Below, piece after piece: positions 1 to 7,393 of a DNA stretch of 20,879 nucleotides (its first letter is position 1; each line of letters opens with the position of its first letter). A program made the translations under genes and the position numbers. The DNA is taken from positions 1 through 20,879 of IMG/VR virus record IMGVR_UViG_3300034954_000236, one strand, 5' to 3'. This DNA is from a virus. The notes under the pieces are model-generated. The model did no database searches and was not told where the DNA came from. It saw nothing but the letters and a program-made list of their open reading frames with translations.

Positions 1-60
1 AACAACTATCTGCGTGACCCATCTCGTAAACCCATTTGGATGAACTATCTTACATCATGA
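1..60 (+). CDS. 3' end of an unidentified upstream gene (partial)
   Basis: A reading frame is open from the first base and stops with TGA at 58-60, giving the last 19 residues (ending PIWMNYLTS). Its stop overlaps the likely ATG of the next gene in an ATGA arrangement at 57-60, the usual coupling in this phage, which is the main reason to believe it is a real gene end. The fragment is too short to assign to a family. Confidence 0.55.
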   Translation, partial: NNYLRDPSRKPIWMNYLTS

Positions 61-518
61 AGGAATTTGATTATGACCTCGATTACAAGAACCTTGATTT
101 TACAGTTGAAGAAAATCGCAAACTTTATCGTATTGGAAGGGGAGAGCAAGGAGTGCTACTGGTACGCCCTTACACTAACGATATATGCTCTCATTGGAGA
201 TTTGTAAATGAAGATACTGCTCGCCAATCTGCTGCTAAAATATACGAGATGTTCGTTGAATTTCGACGGAGGAAAGATTTTATTGGAATGGACATGGCGA
301 GGAAATTCTTGGAGATGGGTTTTACACGAGCAAGAAGGTACGCTAATCATTCAAGCGGACGCAAGTACACTAAAGGTGGTAAAGTTAGACCGCAAGAAGT
401 AGACTGGAAGACGAACGAGAAAGCAAAGGCAGCAGCAGTCTTTAAGGAAGTCCGTGATAAAGCAGCATACGACCCTAAATATCAAGAGATGAGAAAGATT
501 TGGAGATCTGAAGAGTAA
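57..518 (+). CDS. DUF4385-family protein
   Basis: This is a 153-residue protein of the DUF4385 family, recognised from its opening FDYDLDYKNLDF, the stretch YRIGRGEQGVLLVRPYTND, and the later GFTRARRYANHSSGRKY. The family is found in T4-like cyanophages and bacteria; its biochemical function is unknown to me. I chose ATG 57 over a TTG at 36 because it forms an ATGA overlap with the preceding stop and puts the conserved FDYD motif right at the N-terminus. The C-terminal third is basic and rich in Lys/Arg/Ala. The stop shares one base with the next ATG (TAATG at 516-520), so translation of the two is probably coupled. No signal peptide or membrane segment is visible. Confidence 0.85.
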   Translation: MKEFDYDLDYKNLDFTVEENRKLYRIGRGEQGVLLVRPYTNDICSHWRFVNEDTARQSAAKIYEMFVEFRRRKDFIGMDMARKFLEMGFTRARRYANHSSGRKYTKGGKVRPQEVDWKTNEKAKAAAVFKEVRDKAAYDPKYQEMRKIWRSEE

Positions 519-1903
519 TGGCAGTAAAAGTTCCTGCACAGAATAAGAGAGCATTTGAAGATGTCATGGATGCCCTTGGTGGCGATGACTATGCTTACTA
601 TCTCTTTGATGTGACTAAGATTGAACAACCAGATTCAAAGAAGAAGGTGCAGATTGCAATCAAGGTCTTAGTTCCTCAGGCAAAAAGGGCAACTGCTACA
701 TCAAATATCAGTGGTGCACTACAGAAAGCAGGATATGAAATACAACCTCAGAAAGCAAATGAGATTAATGTTCCTATCACAAAAGATAAGAAGCAGTTCA
801 TAAGAATCTCAGTCAAACCAGAGAACACTAAAGGTTCTGGTGGTGGTGCAGCAGCAACTAAGATACAAGAGACAGCACAGTGTGTGTATGCTGCTATGAG
901 ATATTACTGTGGTGATGTAAAGAACTTTACTATTGATGATTACAAGTGTGGAATGAGACATACTGATGCCCCAGGTGTCAGAATCGAAGAGATCATGGAC
1001 ATGTCAAAGGAGTGGAAAGAATCTTCTTGGGCAGGTGCAAATGAAATCTTTAAAAAGATTGGTGGAACTGGATGGAAGTTTGTAAGAGGTGATGCCACGA
1101 TTGATGATGGTGCAATTAAGGATGCCTTTAACAGAGTTAAGAAACAAACTAGACTTTCGTCAGAAGACAAGTGGAATCCTGCTGATATCTGGATGGTTAA
1201 AGCAAATAAAATTAATCAGGTAAAAGCACATCTTGATAAGGAAGTTACTATTGATTGTTTGAACAATGCATTGAACCAGTTAATTAAAGATAATCTCTTG
1301 GTTGGGATATCTTTGAAAAAGATTGAAGGTTCTCCTAACATGACACTAAAGAATGCATCTTCTGCTCAGGAAAGAAAAGATAATGAGAAGGCACACTTTG
1401 CTAAGTATGATCTAACATTTGATAATGGTAGAAGAAGTGATAATCATCCTATGGATGTATATCTTTACTATGGTAATGGTACATTTGAAAAGTTCCAAGC
1501 AAGAAACTTTGGTGGTGAATCTAAAGGAGATTGGAAGTTAGAACTTAAAGGTAAATCTGCTGCACAAGGTAAGATTCAAGGTAAAGTTTTGAGAGATTTG
1601 ATTTCAGATATTGTTAAAGGTCCTGTTCCTCAAGAGGCAGAGTGGAATAAGTGTACAGGTAATGAATACGATCAAGAGATCTTTGATCTTCTTAAGAAGT
1701 ATGATGCAAAAGGTTTTAATGAAGAAACTGCCATGGAGTTTATTACAGATGCAAAGCAAGCATGGAAGTATTCTAAGTTATCTGGTCTAAGATTACTTGA
1801 CTGGATGTCTAATCATAAAAAGAAAGATCAGATCATGAAAGAGATCTATCTTTACGCATCCTCACAGTCTGACAAGTCATCTGTGTATTGGAAACTGCAG
1901 TAG
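518..1903 (+). CDS. conserved cyanophage protein, possible PD-(D/E)XK nuclease-like fold
   Basis: This 461-residue protein starts at an ATG that overlaps the previous stop by one base. I do not recognise a named family with certainty. The middle has a Glu-containing helix (around E118, TKIQETAQ), then KWNPADIW at residues 218-225 and GISLKKIEG at 263-271. A buried Asp strand followed by a strand ending in x-L-K is the layout of PD-(D/E)XK-type nucleases, here with Ser in place of the usual Asp/Glu (SLK). A flexible Gly-rich linker lies near 106-112 (KGSGGGAAA). The N-terminal part (about 15-105) looks like a separate domain. The fold call is inference from motif spacing. It sits just upstream of a ligase-like and a nucleotidyltransferase-like gene, so a nucleic-acid role fits the context. 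A DNA-binding or structural role remains possible. Confidence 0.75.
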   Translation: MAVKVPAQNKRAFEDVMDALGGDDYAYYLFDVTKIEQPDSKKKVQIAIKVLVPQAKRATATSNISGALQKAGYEIQPQKANEINVPITKDKKQFIRISVKPENTKGSGGGAAATKIQETAQCVYAAMRYYCGDVKNFTIDDYKCGMRHTDAPGVRIEEIMDMSKEWKESSWAGANEIFKKIGGTGWKFVRGDATIDDGAIKDAFNRVKKQTRLSSEDKWNPADIWMVKANKINQVKAHLDKEVTIDCLNNALNQLIKDNLLVGISLKKIEGSPNMTLKNASSAQERKDNEKAHFAKYDLTFDNGRRSDNHPMDVYLYYGNGTFEKFQARNFGGESKGDWKLELKGKSAAQGKIQGKVLRDLISDIVKGPVPQEAEWNKCTGNEYDQEIFDLLKKYDAKGFNEETAMEFITDAKQAWKYSKLSGLRLLDWMSNHKKKDQIMKEIYLYASSQSDKSSVYWKLQ

Positions 1904-1931
1904 ACAGTTAAGGAACTGGCACACATACACT

Positions 1932-2912
1932 ATGGATTCAACTTTGGTATGCTATAATAATGGTATAGACACAGAGGAAACCTTGCCTAACAAACACCTT
2001 GAGCACCCAGAAGACATGATCATGTATGGTCGTCGTGCTGCTCTGAGGACTGTCAATGCTCTGTTGCACAAGCATCTACCACTTGGTGTGAAGTGGGATG
2101 GTGCTCCTGCTATTGTGTTTGGCACTAACCCTGAGAATGGTAAGTTCTTTGTTGGTACAAAGTCTGTATTCAACAAGGTTAAGGTCAAGATTGCTTATTC
2201 ATACGAGGACATTGATGCGTATTACAAAGGAGAAGTGGCGAACATACTTCGCCTATGCTTTCGTCACCTTCCTAGGATTGGTGGTATTGTCCAAGGCGAC
2301 TATATTGGGGTATCTGGGGGTCGTACCTATACTCCTAATGCTCTTGAGTATCGGTTTGCTACCGAAACCCCTGGTCATATTGTCTTTGCCCCTCATACTG
2401 GTTATGACGTTGTTTCTCCAACTGCCACTCCTCGTTTTGGTGTTAATGTTTGCGGTGAGTCTGATTGCTTTATGCTTGGGGTAAACGAAGCAACTGCATT
2501 CGTTGAGGGTAAGGTCAAGTTTAACTGGTTCAAATTCATGAAGAACTTGGTCAGAGCAAAGGTTCCTAAGGATAAGAAGACTCGTGATGCAATATTCAAA
2601 CATATCAATACTTGGATTCGATTGGAGATGGCACCTCCCTCTGCAGAATTGTATAGTGCTTTACCTGATAAATATAAGCAAGAGGTTAATCTTTACACGT
2701 TCAAGGTGTGGGATCAAATCTTCCAACTGAAACAGTCACTCATGAGCAACATCCGAGTCAGTGGTACTGTCACTCCATATCTTGATGGCAAACCAACTGC
2801 TCACGAAGGTTTCGTTACACAAAACGAAGTACCTGTGAAACTTGTAGACCGAATGACCTTTAGCAAAGCAAACTTCAATCTTAGTAAAAATTGGACGAAT
2901 GAAAAAGTTTAG
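1932..2912 (+). CDS. ligase-superfamily (covalent nucleotidyltransferase) like protein
   Basis: This 326-residue protein carries motifs in the order expected of DNA/RNA ligases and capping enzymes: KWDG at 54-57 (motif I, with K54 as candidate nucleotidyl-accepting lysine), QGDYIG at 121-126 (motif III-like), HIVFAPHTGYDV at 149-160 (IIIa-like), HEGFV at 291-295 (motif IV, EGxV) and VKLVDR at 302-307 (motif V-like). In this superfamily the lysine forms a covalent NMP adduct before end-joining or capping. The motifs are seen; the activity is inferred. A helical segment at about 195-275 separates motifs IIIa and IV. No clear OB-fold or zinc domain follows motif V, so it would be a minimal ligase like some phage RNA ligases. 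ATG 1932 lacks a strong ribosome binding site. The 3' end overlaps the next gene by 14 bases. Confidence 0.75.
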   Translation: MDSTLVCYNNGIDTEETLPNKHLEHPEDMIMYGRRAALRTVNALLHKHLPLGVKWDGAPAIVFGTNPENGKFFVGTKSVFNKVKVKIAYSYEDIDAYYKGEVANILRLCFRHLPRIGGIVQGDYIGVSGGRTYTPNALEYRFATETPGHIVFAPHTGYDVVSPTATPRFGVNVCGESDCFMLGVNEATAFVEGKVKFNWFKFMKNLVRAKVPKDKKTRDAIFKHINTWIRLEMAPPSAELYSALPDKYKQEVNLYTFKVWDQIFQLKQSLMSNIRVSGTVTPYLDGKPTAHEGFVTQNEVPVKLVDRMTFSKANFNLSKNWTNEKV

Positions 2913-4056
2913 TGCTTTCCTATCTGAAGCAGAGAGATCGTTCGCTGCAAAGGCAGCAGAGAAATTAAATCTCCAACATATTGGTTACGGACGATATGCC
3001 GATAAGAATGGCAACGTTACCCATATGTCACAGAATGGAGAACTAGTAAAAATTACAAAAGACAATGACCCAGGACCCCAACAATCCGCAGGAGGAGAAG
3101 AAACTGCAGATGGCGAGGGTGCGGTCGATCAAGGTGCAATATCTATTACTTTTGGAAGATTCAATCCACCTACTATTGGACACGAGAAACTTCTCGACAA
3201 AGTAGCAAGAGAGGCAAAAACAAGTGGAGGAGCGTATAGAATATACCCCTCAAGGACGGAGGATCCTAAGAAGAACCCCCTCGATGCAGGTACTAAAATC
3301 AAATATATGCGTCAAGCGTATCCTGATCACGCTAATTCGATCATTGATAACGCTGACATGCGTACTATTTTTGATGTTCTTGGGGGACTCGATAGTGAGG
3401 GGTATAGCAGTGTTAATATTGTGGTGGGAGGTGACAGGGTTTCTGAGTTCAACTCGTTAGCAAACAAGTATAACGGTGATCTCTATAACTTTGATGATAT
3501 TAAGGTGACCTCAGCAGGTGACCGTGACCCAGATGGTGAAGGTGTAGAAGGTATGTCTGCATCTAAACTTAGAGCAGCAGCATTACAGGGTGACTACGAT
3601 TCATTTAAGCAAGGTATTCCAAAGAGTATCAAAGATAAGGATCTTCAGTCTCTTTACGGAACGTTAAGAACTGCAATGAAAGTTGAAGAGGATCAAGATT
3701 TTGGTGACTGCTCTTATAAACTATTTGAGTACGCACCTAAGTTAGATCTCGAAGGATTACGCGAGGCATACTTTGATGGTGAACTATTCAAAGAGGGAAC
3801 TTTCGTTGAGAACCTTAACACAGGGATCGTTAGTAAGATTGTTAGTTGTGGTAGCAACTATGTCATCAGTATTGATGAGTCTGATCATCTATTTCGGACT
3901 TGGTTGAAAGACTTAGTTGAGCGAAACGACATCAAGTTCTTTGATTTTACCCCTGCAGGTGAGATGGGAACTGATGCTCTCACTAACTACATGCGTAAAC
4001 TTACCCCTGGTGAGTTTATAAACAAGATAAATAAAAAGGATAAGGTTACCAAGTAA
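2899..4056 (+). CDS. cytidylyltransferase-like nucleotidyltransferase with capsid-targeting-like N-terminus
   Basis: This 385-residue multidomain protein begins MKKFSAFLSE-A, which resembles the T4 capsid-targeting peptide (MKTYQEFIAE) and ends in an L-x-E site of the kind cut by the gp21 prohead protease. Residues 26-52 form a small Gly/Tyr-rich module (HIGYGRYADKNGNVTH). Residues 80-230 form a HIGH-type nucleotidylyltransferase domain: GRFNPPTIGH at 86-95, VGGDR at 176-180 and GMSASKLR at 218-225 (an ISSTxxR equivalent). Residues 301-341 (FVENLNTGIVSKI ... SDHLFRTWLKDLVE) look like a small beta-barrel module. The fold transfers NMP from NTP to a phosphorylated small molecule; the substrate is unknown. 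The start overlaps the ligase-like gene by 14 bases, so the two are probably co-translated. Packaging in the capsid is inference. Confidence 0.85.
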   Translation: MKKFSAFLSEAERSFAAKAAEKLNLQHIGYGRYADKNGNVTHMSQNGELVKITKDNDPGPQQSAGGEETADGEGAVDQGAISITFGRFNPPTIGHEKLLDKVAREAKTSGGAYRIYPSRTEDPKKNPLDAGTKIKYMRQAYPDHANSIIDNADMRTIFDVLGGLDSEGYSSVNIVVGGDRVSEFNSLANKYNGDLYNFDDIKVTSAGDRDPDGEGVEGMSASKLRAAALQGDYDSFKQGIPKSIKDKDLQSLYGTLRTAMKVEEDQDFGDCSYKLFEYAPKLDLEGLREAYFDGELFKEGTFVENLNTGIVSKIVSCGSNYVISIDESDHLFRTWLKDLVERNDIKFFDFTPAGEMGTDALTNYMRKLTPGEFINKINKKDKVTK

Positions 4057-4057
4057 A

Positions 4058-5575
4058 ATGAATTTCAAAGAATTACCTGATATGTCTGCTGCCTATCAAG
4101 AGGTGCAGGAGAAAGCAAAGAAACTCGATCCAGTCGGGAAAGAGGATGGTGACATCAATAATGATGGCAAAAAAGATAAGACCGATTCATATCTTGCTAA
4201 CCGCAGAAAGGTTATTTCCGCTAAGTTAAAGGAGGGTAAGGCAACTCCTGAGTCTGGAACTGGTAAGTATTATAAAGAAGGTAAACCTACTGCTATGCAG
4301 AAGGAAAAACGTGCCAAGATGGAAAAGATCAAGGCATTGACTAATGCAGGTAAGCATAAAGAAGCAAGTGCACTCTATAACAAAGAAGAAGTTGAGAACG
4401 TAGAAGAGGGTAGTGCATACGGTATCTACAAAGGTGATGGTGTAGATAAGATTAGAGCACCAAGAAAGCAGAAAGGTGCTATGGCATATGATGGTCCTAA
4501 CAAGGCAGCATCCGAAGCAAAGGATCGCATTCTTGCTAAGACTAAAGCAAAGATGAAGAAAGAAGGATTCGCATTCTCTGCTGCAGAGTTAGAAGAATTG
4601 AATGAAAGTGTAGAGTTTGATCTGGTAACCGATGAAGAACTCGTAGACTTCATGATCGAATCTATTGGTGATCTTGCAGAAGACGAAGAAGATCTTCTAG
4701 AGATCTGCGAAGAACTAGAACTCATGGAAGCACCTGGGTTTGAGCATATTGCTACTGGTGCTAAGAAAGAAAAACCTTCTGTCTCCAAACCTTCTAGAAT
4801 GGAGAGAGTAAAGAGTGCTGCTAAGAAAGCAGGTTCTATGCTTAAGAAAGGTGCTAAGGTAGCAGGTAAAGCAGCAGCAAGAGGTGCAGGTTATGCATCT
4901 GGTGTTGCACAAAGAGGAGCAGCAGCAGCGAAGAAAGAGTTTAAGAAAGGTAGAGAGCGTGGTCTGAGTGGTAGTTCTAGCAGCAGTGGCGGTAGTTCCT
5001 CTGGTGGTAGTTCTTCTTCTAGCAGCAGTGACTCAAGTAGCAGCAAAGTAGATAGTGTTATCTCTAGAGTCAAAGGTAAGAAGTCTGACTCTGGTAGCAG
5101 CAGTGGTAGCAGTGGAGAAACTCGTAGAGCAGTTGGTGGTGCACTCAAGAAAGTTGGTGGTCTTCTTAAGAAAGGACTTAAGAAAGGAGTTGGTAAACTC
5201 TCTCGTGCAGTGTCTAAGGGTAGTGACAAACTTGCCAAGAGACTTGGTGAAGACTACGATAGAATCGCACATCTACATGAGTCTGGTTTGTTCACCATCC
5301 AAGAAATTGAGAACGTAATCGAAGAAGGTTACAAAGGAAAGCATGGTCAGACTGATAAACAGTATGCTGACTCACGCTCTCAAGGTGGTAAGATGATCTC
5401 TGGCGACTCTAAGATGAGTGGTGCTGAATACACCCATGGTCGTAGAGTCAAGGCAATGAACCCTGGTATGCAACCTGATGTAGGTGGCAAGACCAAACCT
5501 AAGTCTCAAGGTAAAATGGACAAAGGCACCAGAGCAGATCTTGAGTATCGTAAAGCAAACTTGAAAGGTAAGTGA
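4058..5575 (+). CDS. Ser/Lys-rich, low-complexity conserved cyanophage protein (possible internal virion protein)
   Basis: This 505-residue protein has a strongly modular composition. Residues 1-60 carry a segment (DPVGKEDGDINNDGKKD) with an EF-hand/dockerin-like D-x-N-x-D-G loop that I associate with cyanophage structural proteins. Residues 170-225 are very acidic (ELEELNES ... EDEEDLLEICEELELME). Residues 244-300 and 356-396 are Lys/Ala/Gly-rich amphipathic stretches (KKAGSMLKKGAKVAGKAA, KKVGGLLKKGLKKGVGKL) separated by Ser/Gly tracts at about 304-329 and 344-353. The C-terminus (428-505) is basic and Gly-rich. L-M-E-A at 222-225 fits the gp21-type cleavage consensus and would separate the acidic part from the DNA-binding-like basic part. 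Function is unknown; an internal or DNA-condensing virion protein is my best inference. The stop overlaps the next ATG (TGATG). Confidence 0.8.
   Translation: MNFKELPDMSAAYQEVQEKAKKLDPVGKEDGDINNDGKKDKTDSYLANRRKVISAKLKEGKATPESGTGKYYKEGKPTAMQKEKRAKMEKIKALTNAGKHKEASALYNKEEVENVEEGSAYGIYKGDGVDKIRAPRKQKGAMAYDGPNKAASEAKDRILAKTKAKMKKEGFAFSAAELEELNESVEFDLVTDEELVDFMIESIGDLAEDEEDLLEICEELELMEAPGFEHIATGAKKEKPSVSKPSRMERVKSAAKKAGSMLKKGAKVAGKAAARGAGYASGVAQRGAAAAKKEFKKGRERGLSGSSSSSGGSSSGGSSSSSSSDSSSSKVDSVISRVKGKKSDSGSSSGSSGETRRAVGGALKKVGGLLKKGLKKGVGKLSRAVSKGSDKLAKRLGEDYDRIAHLHESGLFTIQEIENVIEEGYKGKHGQTDKQYADSRSQGGKMISGDSKMSGAEYTHGRRVKAMNPGMQPDVGGKTKPKSQGKMDKGTRADLEYRKANLKGK
4970..5117 (+). repeat. Ser/Gly-coding low-complexity tract
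   Basis: Two runs of AGT/AGC/TCT/GGT codons (about 4967-5046 and 5087-5113) encode poly-Ser/Gly linkers inside the 4058-5575 gene. Such trinucleotide-like tracts can vary in length by slippage and probably act as flexible spacers between the two Lys-rich segments. Confidence 0.7.
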
Positions 5576-6222
5576 TGTTAAGTTTTAAAGAACTGCAAGA
5601 GAAGAAGTCCAAAGTCCTCATCAATCCCAAGAAATCGGATATGCTTGAGGGCAAAGGAATCAATCATGGTGAAGACTGTGATTGTAAAAAATGCGAAGCA
5701 AAGCGCAAAGGTGAGGAAGTTTCTGACGGTCCTGATATCAGCACCGAGGAGACAAACCCCCTAAATAAAACACTTACAAACAACAATGCTTATGACAGTC
5801 AAGAAGAAGTTTCAGAAGAAAGCAATCAAGAAGAGCGCGATCACGAAACTTCCCTTATACGATTTGGCGAGTTCAGCGAGGCAACAAGATTAAAGAAAGA
5901 GAAGGGTTACGACAAGGGTGGCACTAAGAAACCTACAGGACCCAAACAAAAAGATTCTGCATTAGACTTTGTAAGAGCATCTATTACCAAACAGTATGGT
6001 AAGGGTGCACTTATGAGAAGTGGCAGCAACCAGAAACCTAAGGTGAAGGGTGCTAAGTCTACTGCAGGAACTGGTAAGTATAAAAAGATGGCAGATCAAA
6101 AGAAACAAGATGCTGCTGATGCTAAGAAACGAGGTTTCAAGGACACTAGTTCCTATAAAGAAACCATGGCACGTTACGGTGGCAAGAAAAACTATGACAG
6201 TGGAAGGGGTCTAGGAACTTGA
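5575..6222 (+). CDS. small basic Cys-motif cyanophage protein
   Basis: This 215-residue protein starts at ATG 5575, which overlaps the previous stop by one base (TGATG). A GTG one codon earlier is less likely. It opens MLSFKELQEKK, again a Phe-x-Glu-Leu-x-Glu start like neighbouring genes. The motif EDCDCKKCEAKR (about residues 33-44) is a compact Cys cluster that could bind metal. The middle is hydrophilic and Glu/Asn-rich (DSQEEVSEESNQEER). The C-terminal half is strongly basic (KKEKGYDKGGTKK, SALDFVRASITKQYGKGAL, GFKDTSSYKETMARYGGKK). No membrane segment is visible. The function is unknown to me; the gene is probably co-transcribed with its neighbours and may encode a minor virion or assembly protein. 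Confidence 0.8.
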   Translation: MLSFKELQEKKSKVLINPKKSDMLEGKGINHGEDCDCKKCEAKRKGEEVSDGPDISTEETNPLNKTLTNNNAYDSQEEVSEESNQEERDHETSLIRFGEFSEATRLKKEKGYDKGGTKKPTGPKQKDSALDFVRASITKQYGKGALMRSGSNQKPKVKGAKSTAGTGKYKKMADQKKQDAADAKKRGFKDTSSYKETMARYGGKKNYDSGRGLGT

Positions 6223-6521
6223 ACTGCCCCGAAGGACAATATTATTGCTTCGACGACAAGAAGTGTAAACCCATACCGAAAGGTATGAAAGTAGGAAAGG
6301 ATGGTATGCTCATGAAAGAAGAACTAGCACATCTAAAAAAAGAAAGAGAATATAAAGAACGAGATAACCGTATGAAGTACGGTAAGTCATACAAGGAGGT
6401 CATGGCAAAGATGAAAGACCAGAAAGAAAAACTATACAAAGACACTAAAACTAAAGGAGTCAGATTCTACGACAGTAAAGGTTCTGGTTACATGAAGGGC
6501 GGTAAGAAGAAGTACGACTAA
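6219..6521 (+). CDS. small basic protein with N-terminal Cys motif
   Basis: This is a 100-residue frame starting at TTG 6219, which overlaps the previous stop by four bases (TTGA). A purine-rich GGAAGGGG lies about nine bases upstream and supports the non-ATG start; the conserved-looking Cys motif CPEGQYYCFDDKKCKPIP would be lost at any later Met. The motif, followed by KGMKVGKDGMLMKEE, looks like the Cys modules found in several cyanophage proteins. The rest is very rich in Lys/Tyr/Arg (YKERDNRMKYGKSYKEVMAK), and its SYKEVMAK is similar to the SYKETMAR near the end of the upstream protein, suggesting related modules. Function unknown; a nucleic-acid-binding or virion role is possible. Confidence 0.7.
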   Translation: MNCPEGQYYCFDDKKCKPIPKGMKVGKDGMLMKEELAHLKKEREYKERDNRMKYGKSYKEVMAKMKDQKEKLYKDTKTKGVRFYDSKGSGYMKGGKKKYD

Positions 6522-6557
6522 GAGCCTATATATTGTAGTTCCCTATAATAATGAACA

Positions 6558-6755
6558 ATGTTAGGATTTTTACTCCCTCTTGCCTATAAGGTAATCGATT
6601 CAGCAATCGCAAAGATTCCTGATGATGAAGAACTTGGTGAAAAACTCATCGAGATCTGTCTTTTGATCGTTGGTAAAGCAGTTAAGTTGACTAAGACTGA
6701 TGCTGATGACAAATTATTCGAGAAAGTCAAAGAGGCACTTGTTGCCAGAGATTAA
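6558..6755 (+). CDS. hypothetical 65-aa protein
   Basis: This small protein begins with a hydrophobic stretch (MLGFLLPLAYKVIDSAIAKI), followed by an acidic turn (PDDEELGEK), a second hydrophobic helix (LIEICLLIVGKAVKL) and a charged tail. The two amphipathic or hydrophobic helices suggest a helical-hairpin or membrane-associated protein. Upstream, 6522-6557 holds an AT-rich stretch with TATAAT at 6544-6549 but no convincing -35 box, so its promoter is uncertain. I do not recognise a family. Confidence 0.65.
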   Translation: MLGFLLPLAYKVIDSAIAKIPDDEELGEKLIEICLLIVGKAVKLTKTDADDKLFEKVKEALVARD

Positions 6756-6761
6756 TACTCG

Positions 6762-6769
6762 CATAAATA
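6762..6769 (+). promoter_or_regulatory. T4-like late promoter box
   Basis: CATAAATA matches the T4-type late consensus TATAAATA in seven of eight bases and lies 32 bases upstream of the ATG of the Ig-like virion protein gene. A GGAG ribosome binding site (6793-6796) follows at good spacing, so the transcript and start are consistent. Confidence 0.65.
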
Positions 6770-6801
6770 AAGAATAGAAAGTATTTCACACTGGAGAAAC
6801 A

Positions 6802-7386
6802 ATGTCTTTATACGGAAGAGTTGACTCCACTGCTAACCAGACCGCTGTCGGTCGTACCATTGGTAACAGCGGTGGGTCAGTTACAAAAACTATCGTCTTT
6901 GTTGACGAGACTGAGTGCGGTCTTGCTGCGAACATCGGTCGTGGTTTGACTTCACCTGGTTGGTGGGCATATCACACCTACACTGATGTGTCTGGTGCAA
7001 CTCGCCATAGAGCAGAGCATTTAATGTTCTTAACTAACCCAGAAGCGAACGCTGATGAGACACTGAGTGATGACACAATCGCAGCAGACGCAGCGAACAC
7101 TATCACCTTGTCTACAAACAACACTGATAAGACAACTTCTAGTGGCGCAGCAACCTTCTTGGTCGCAGCATCTGTAACCAACAGTGGTACAGCAACCTTC
7201 CAATGGCAGAAGAGACTTACCTCTACTGGTAGATTCTCTAACGTGTCTGGTGCAACTAGCACATCTCTTGCACTTACAGGACAGACTGCAGCAAATGATG
7301 GTAACCAGTACAGAGTTAAAGTTAACTCCAACAATGGTGCTCCAGAAGTTATCTCCGCAGTAGCAACCTTAACATTCGGCAGTTAA
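6802..7386 (+). CDS. virion structural protein with C-terminal Ig-like domain
   Basis: This 194-residue protein starts at ATG 6802 behind a GGAG ribosome binding site and a late promoter box. The N-terminal 75 residues (MSLYGRVDSTANQTAVGR, then TIVFVDETECG) form a compact domain typical of cyanophage structural proteins. Residues 100-194 are Thr/Ser/Ala-rich and include the Ig-like pattern ATFQWQKR ... LALTGQTAANDGNQYRVKV, where the W and the Y-R-V-K-V strand are the classic core of phage Ig-like domains. Such domains decorate capsids or tails and may bind cell-surface or other polymers weakly. The late promoter fits a virion protein; its exact location on the particle cannot be read from sequence. 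Confidence 0.8.
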   Translation: MSLYGRVDSTANQTAVGRTIGNSGGSVTKTIVFVDETECGLAANIGRGLTSPGWWAYHTYTDVSGATRHRAEHLMFLTNPEANADETLSDDTIAADAANTITLSTNNTDKTTSSGAATFLVAASVTNSGTATFQWQKRLTSTGRFSNVSGATSTSLALTGQTAANDGNQYRVKVNSNNGAPEVISAVATLTFGS

Positions 7387-7393
7387 TTAGTCT

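Noticed and set aside
2098-2484. 128-codon Leu-rich ORF on + strand
   Set aside because: An out-of-frame shadow of the ligase-like gene, whose frame holds ordered motifs.
4891-5238. Minus-strand Leu/Pro-rich ORFs opposite the Ser tract
   Set aside because: They mirror AGC/TCT-rich coding on the + strand and have no start signals or neighbours on that strand.
6544-6549. TATAAT before the 65-aa gene as a sigma70 promoter
   Set aside because: No -35 box at suitable spacing; only a weak -10-like match in an AT-rich gap.
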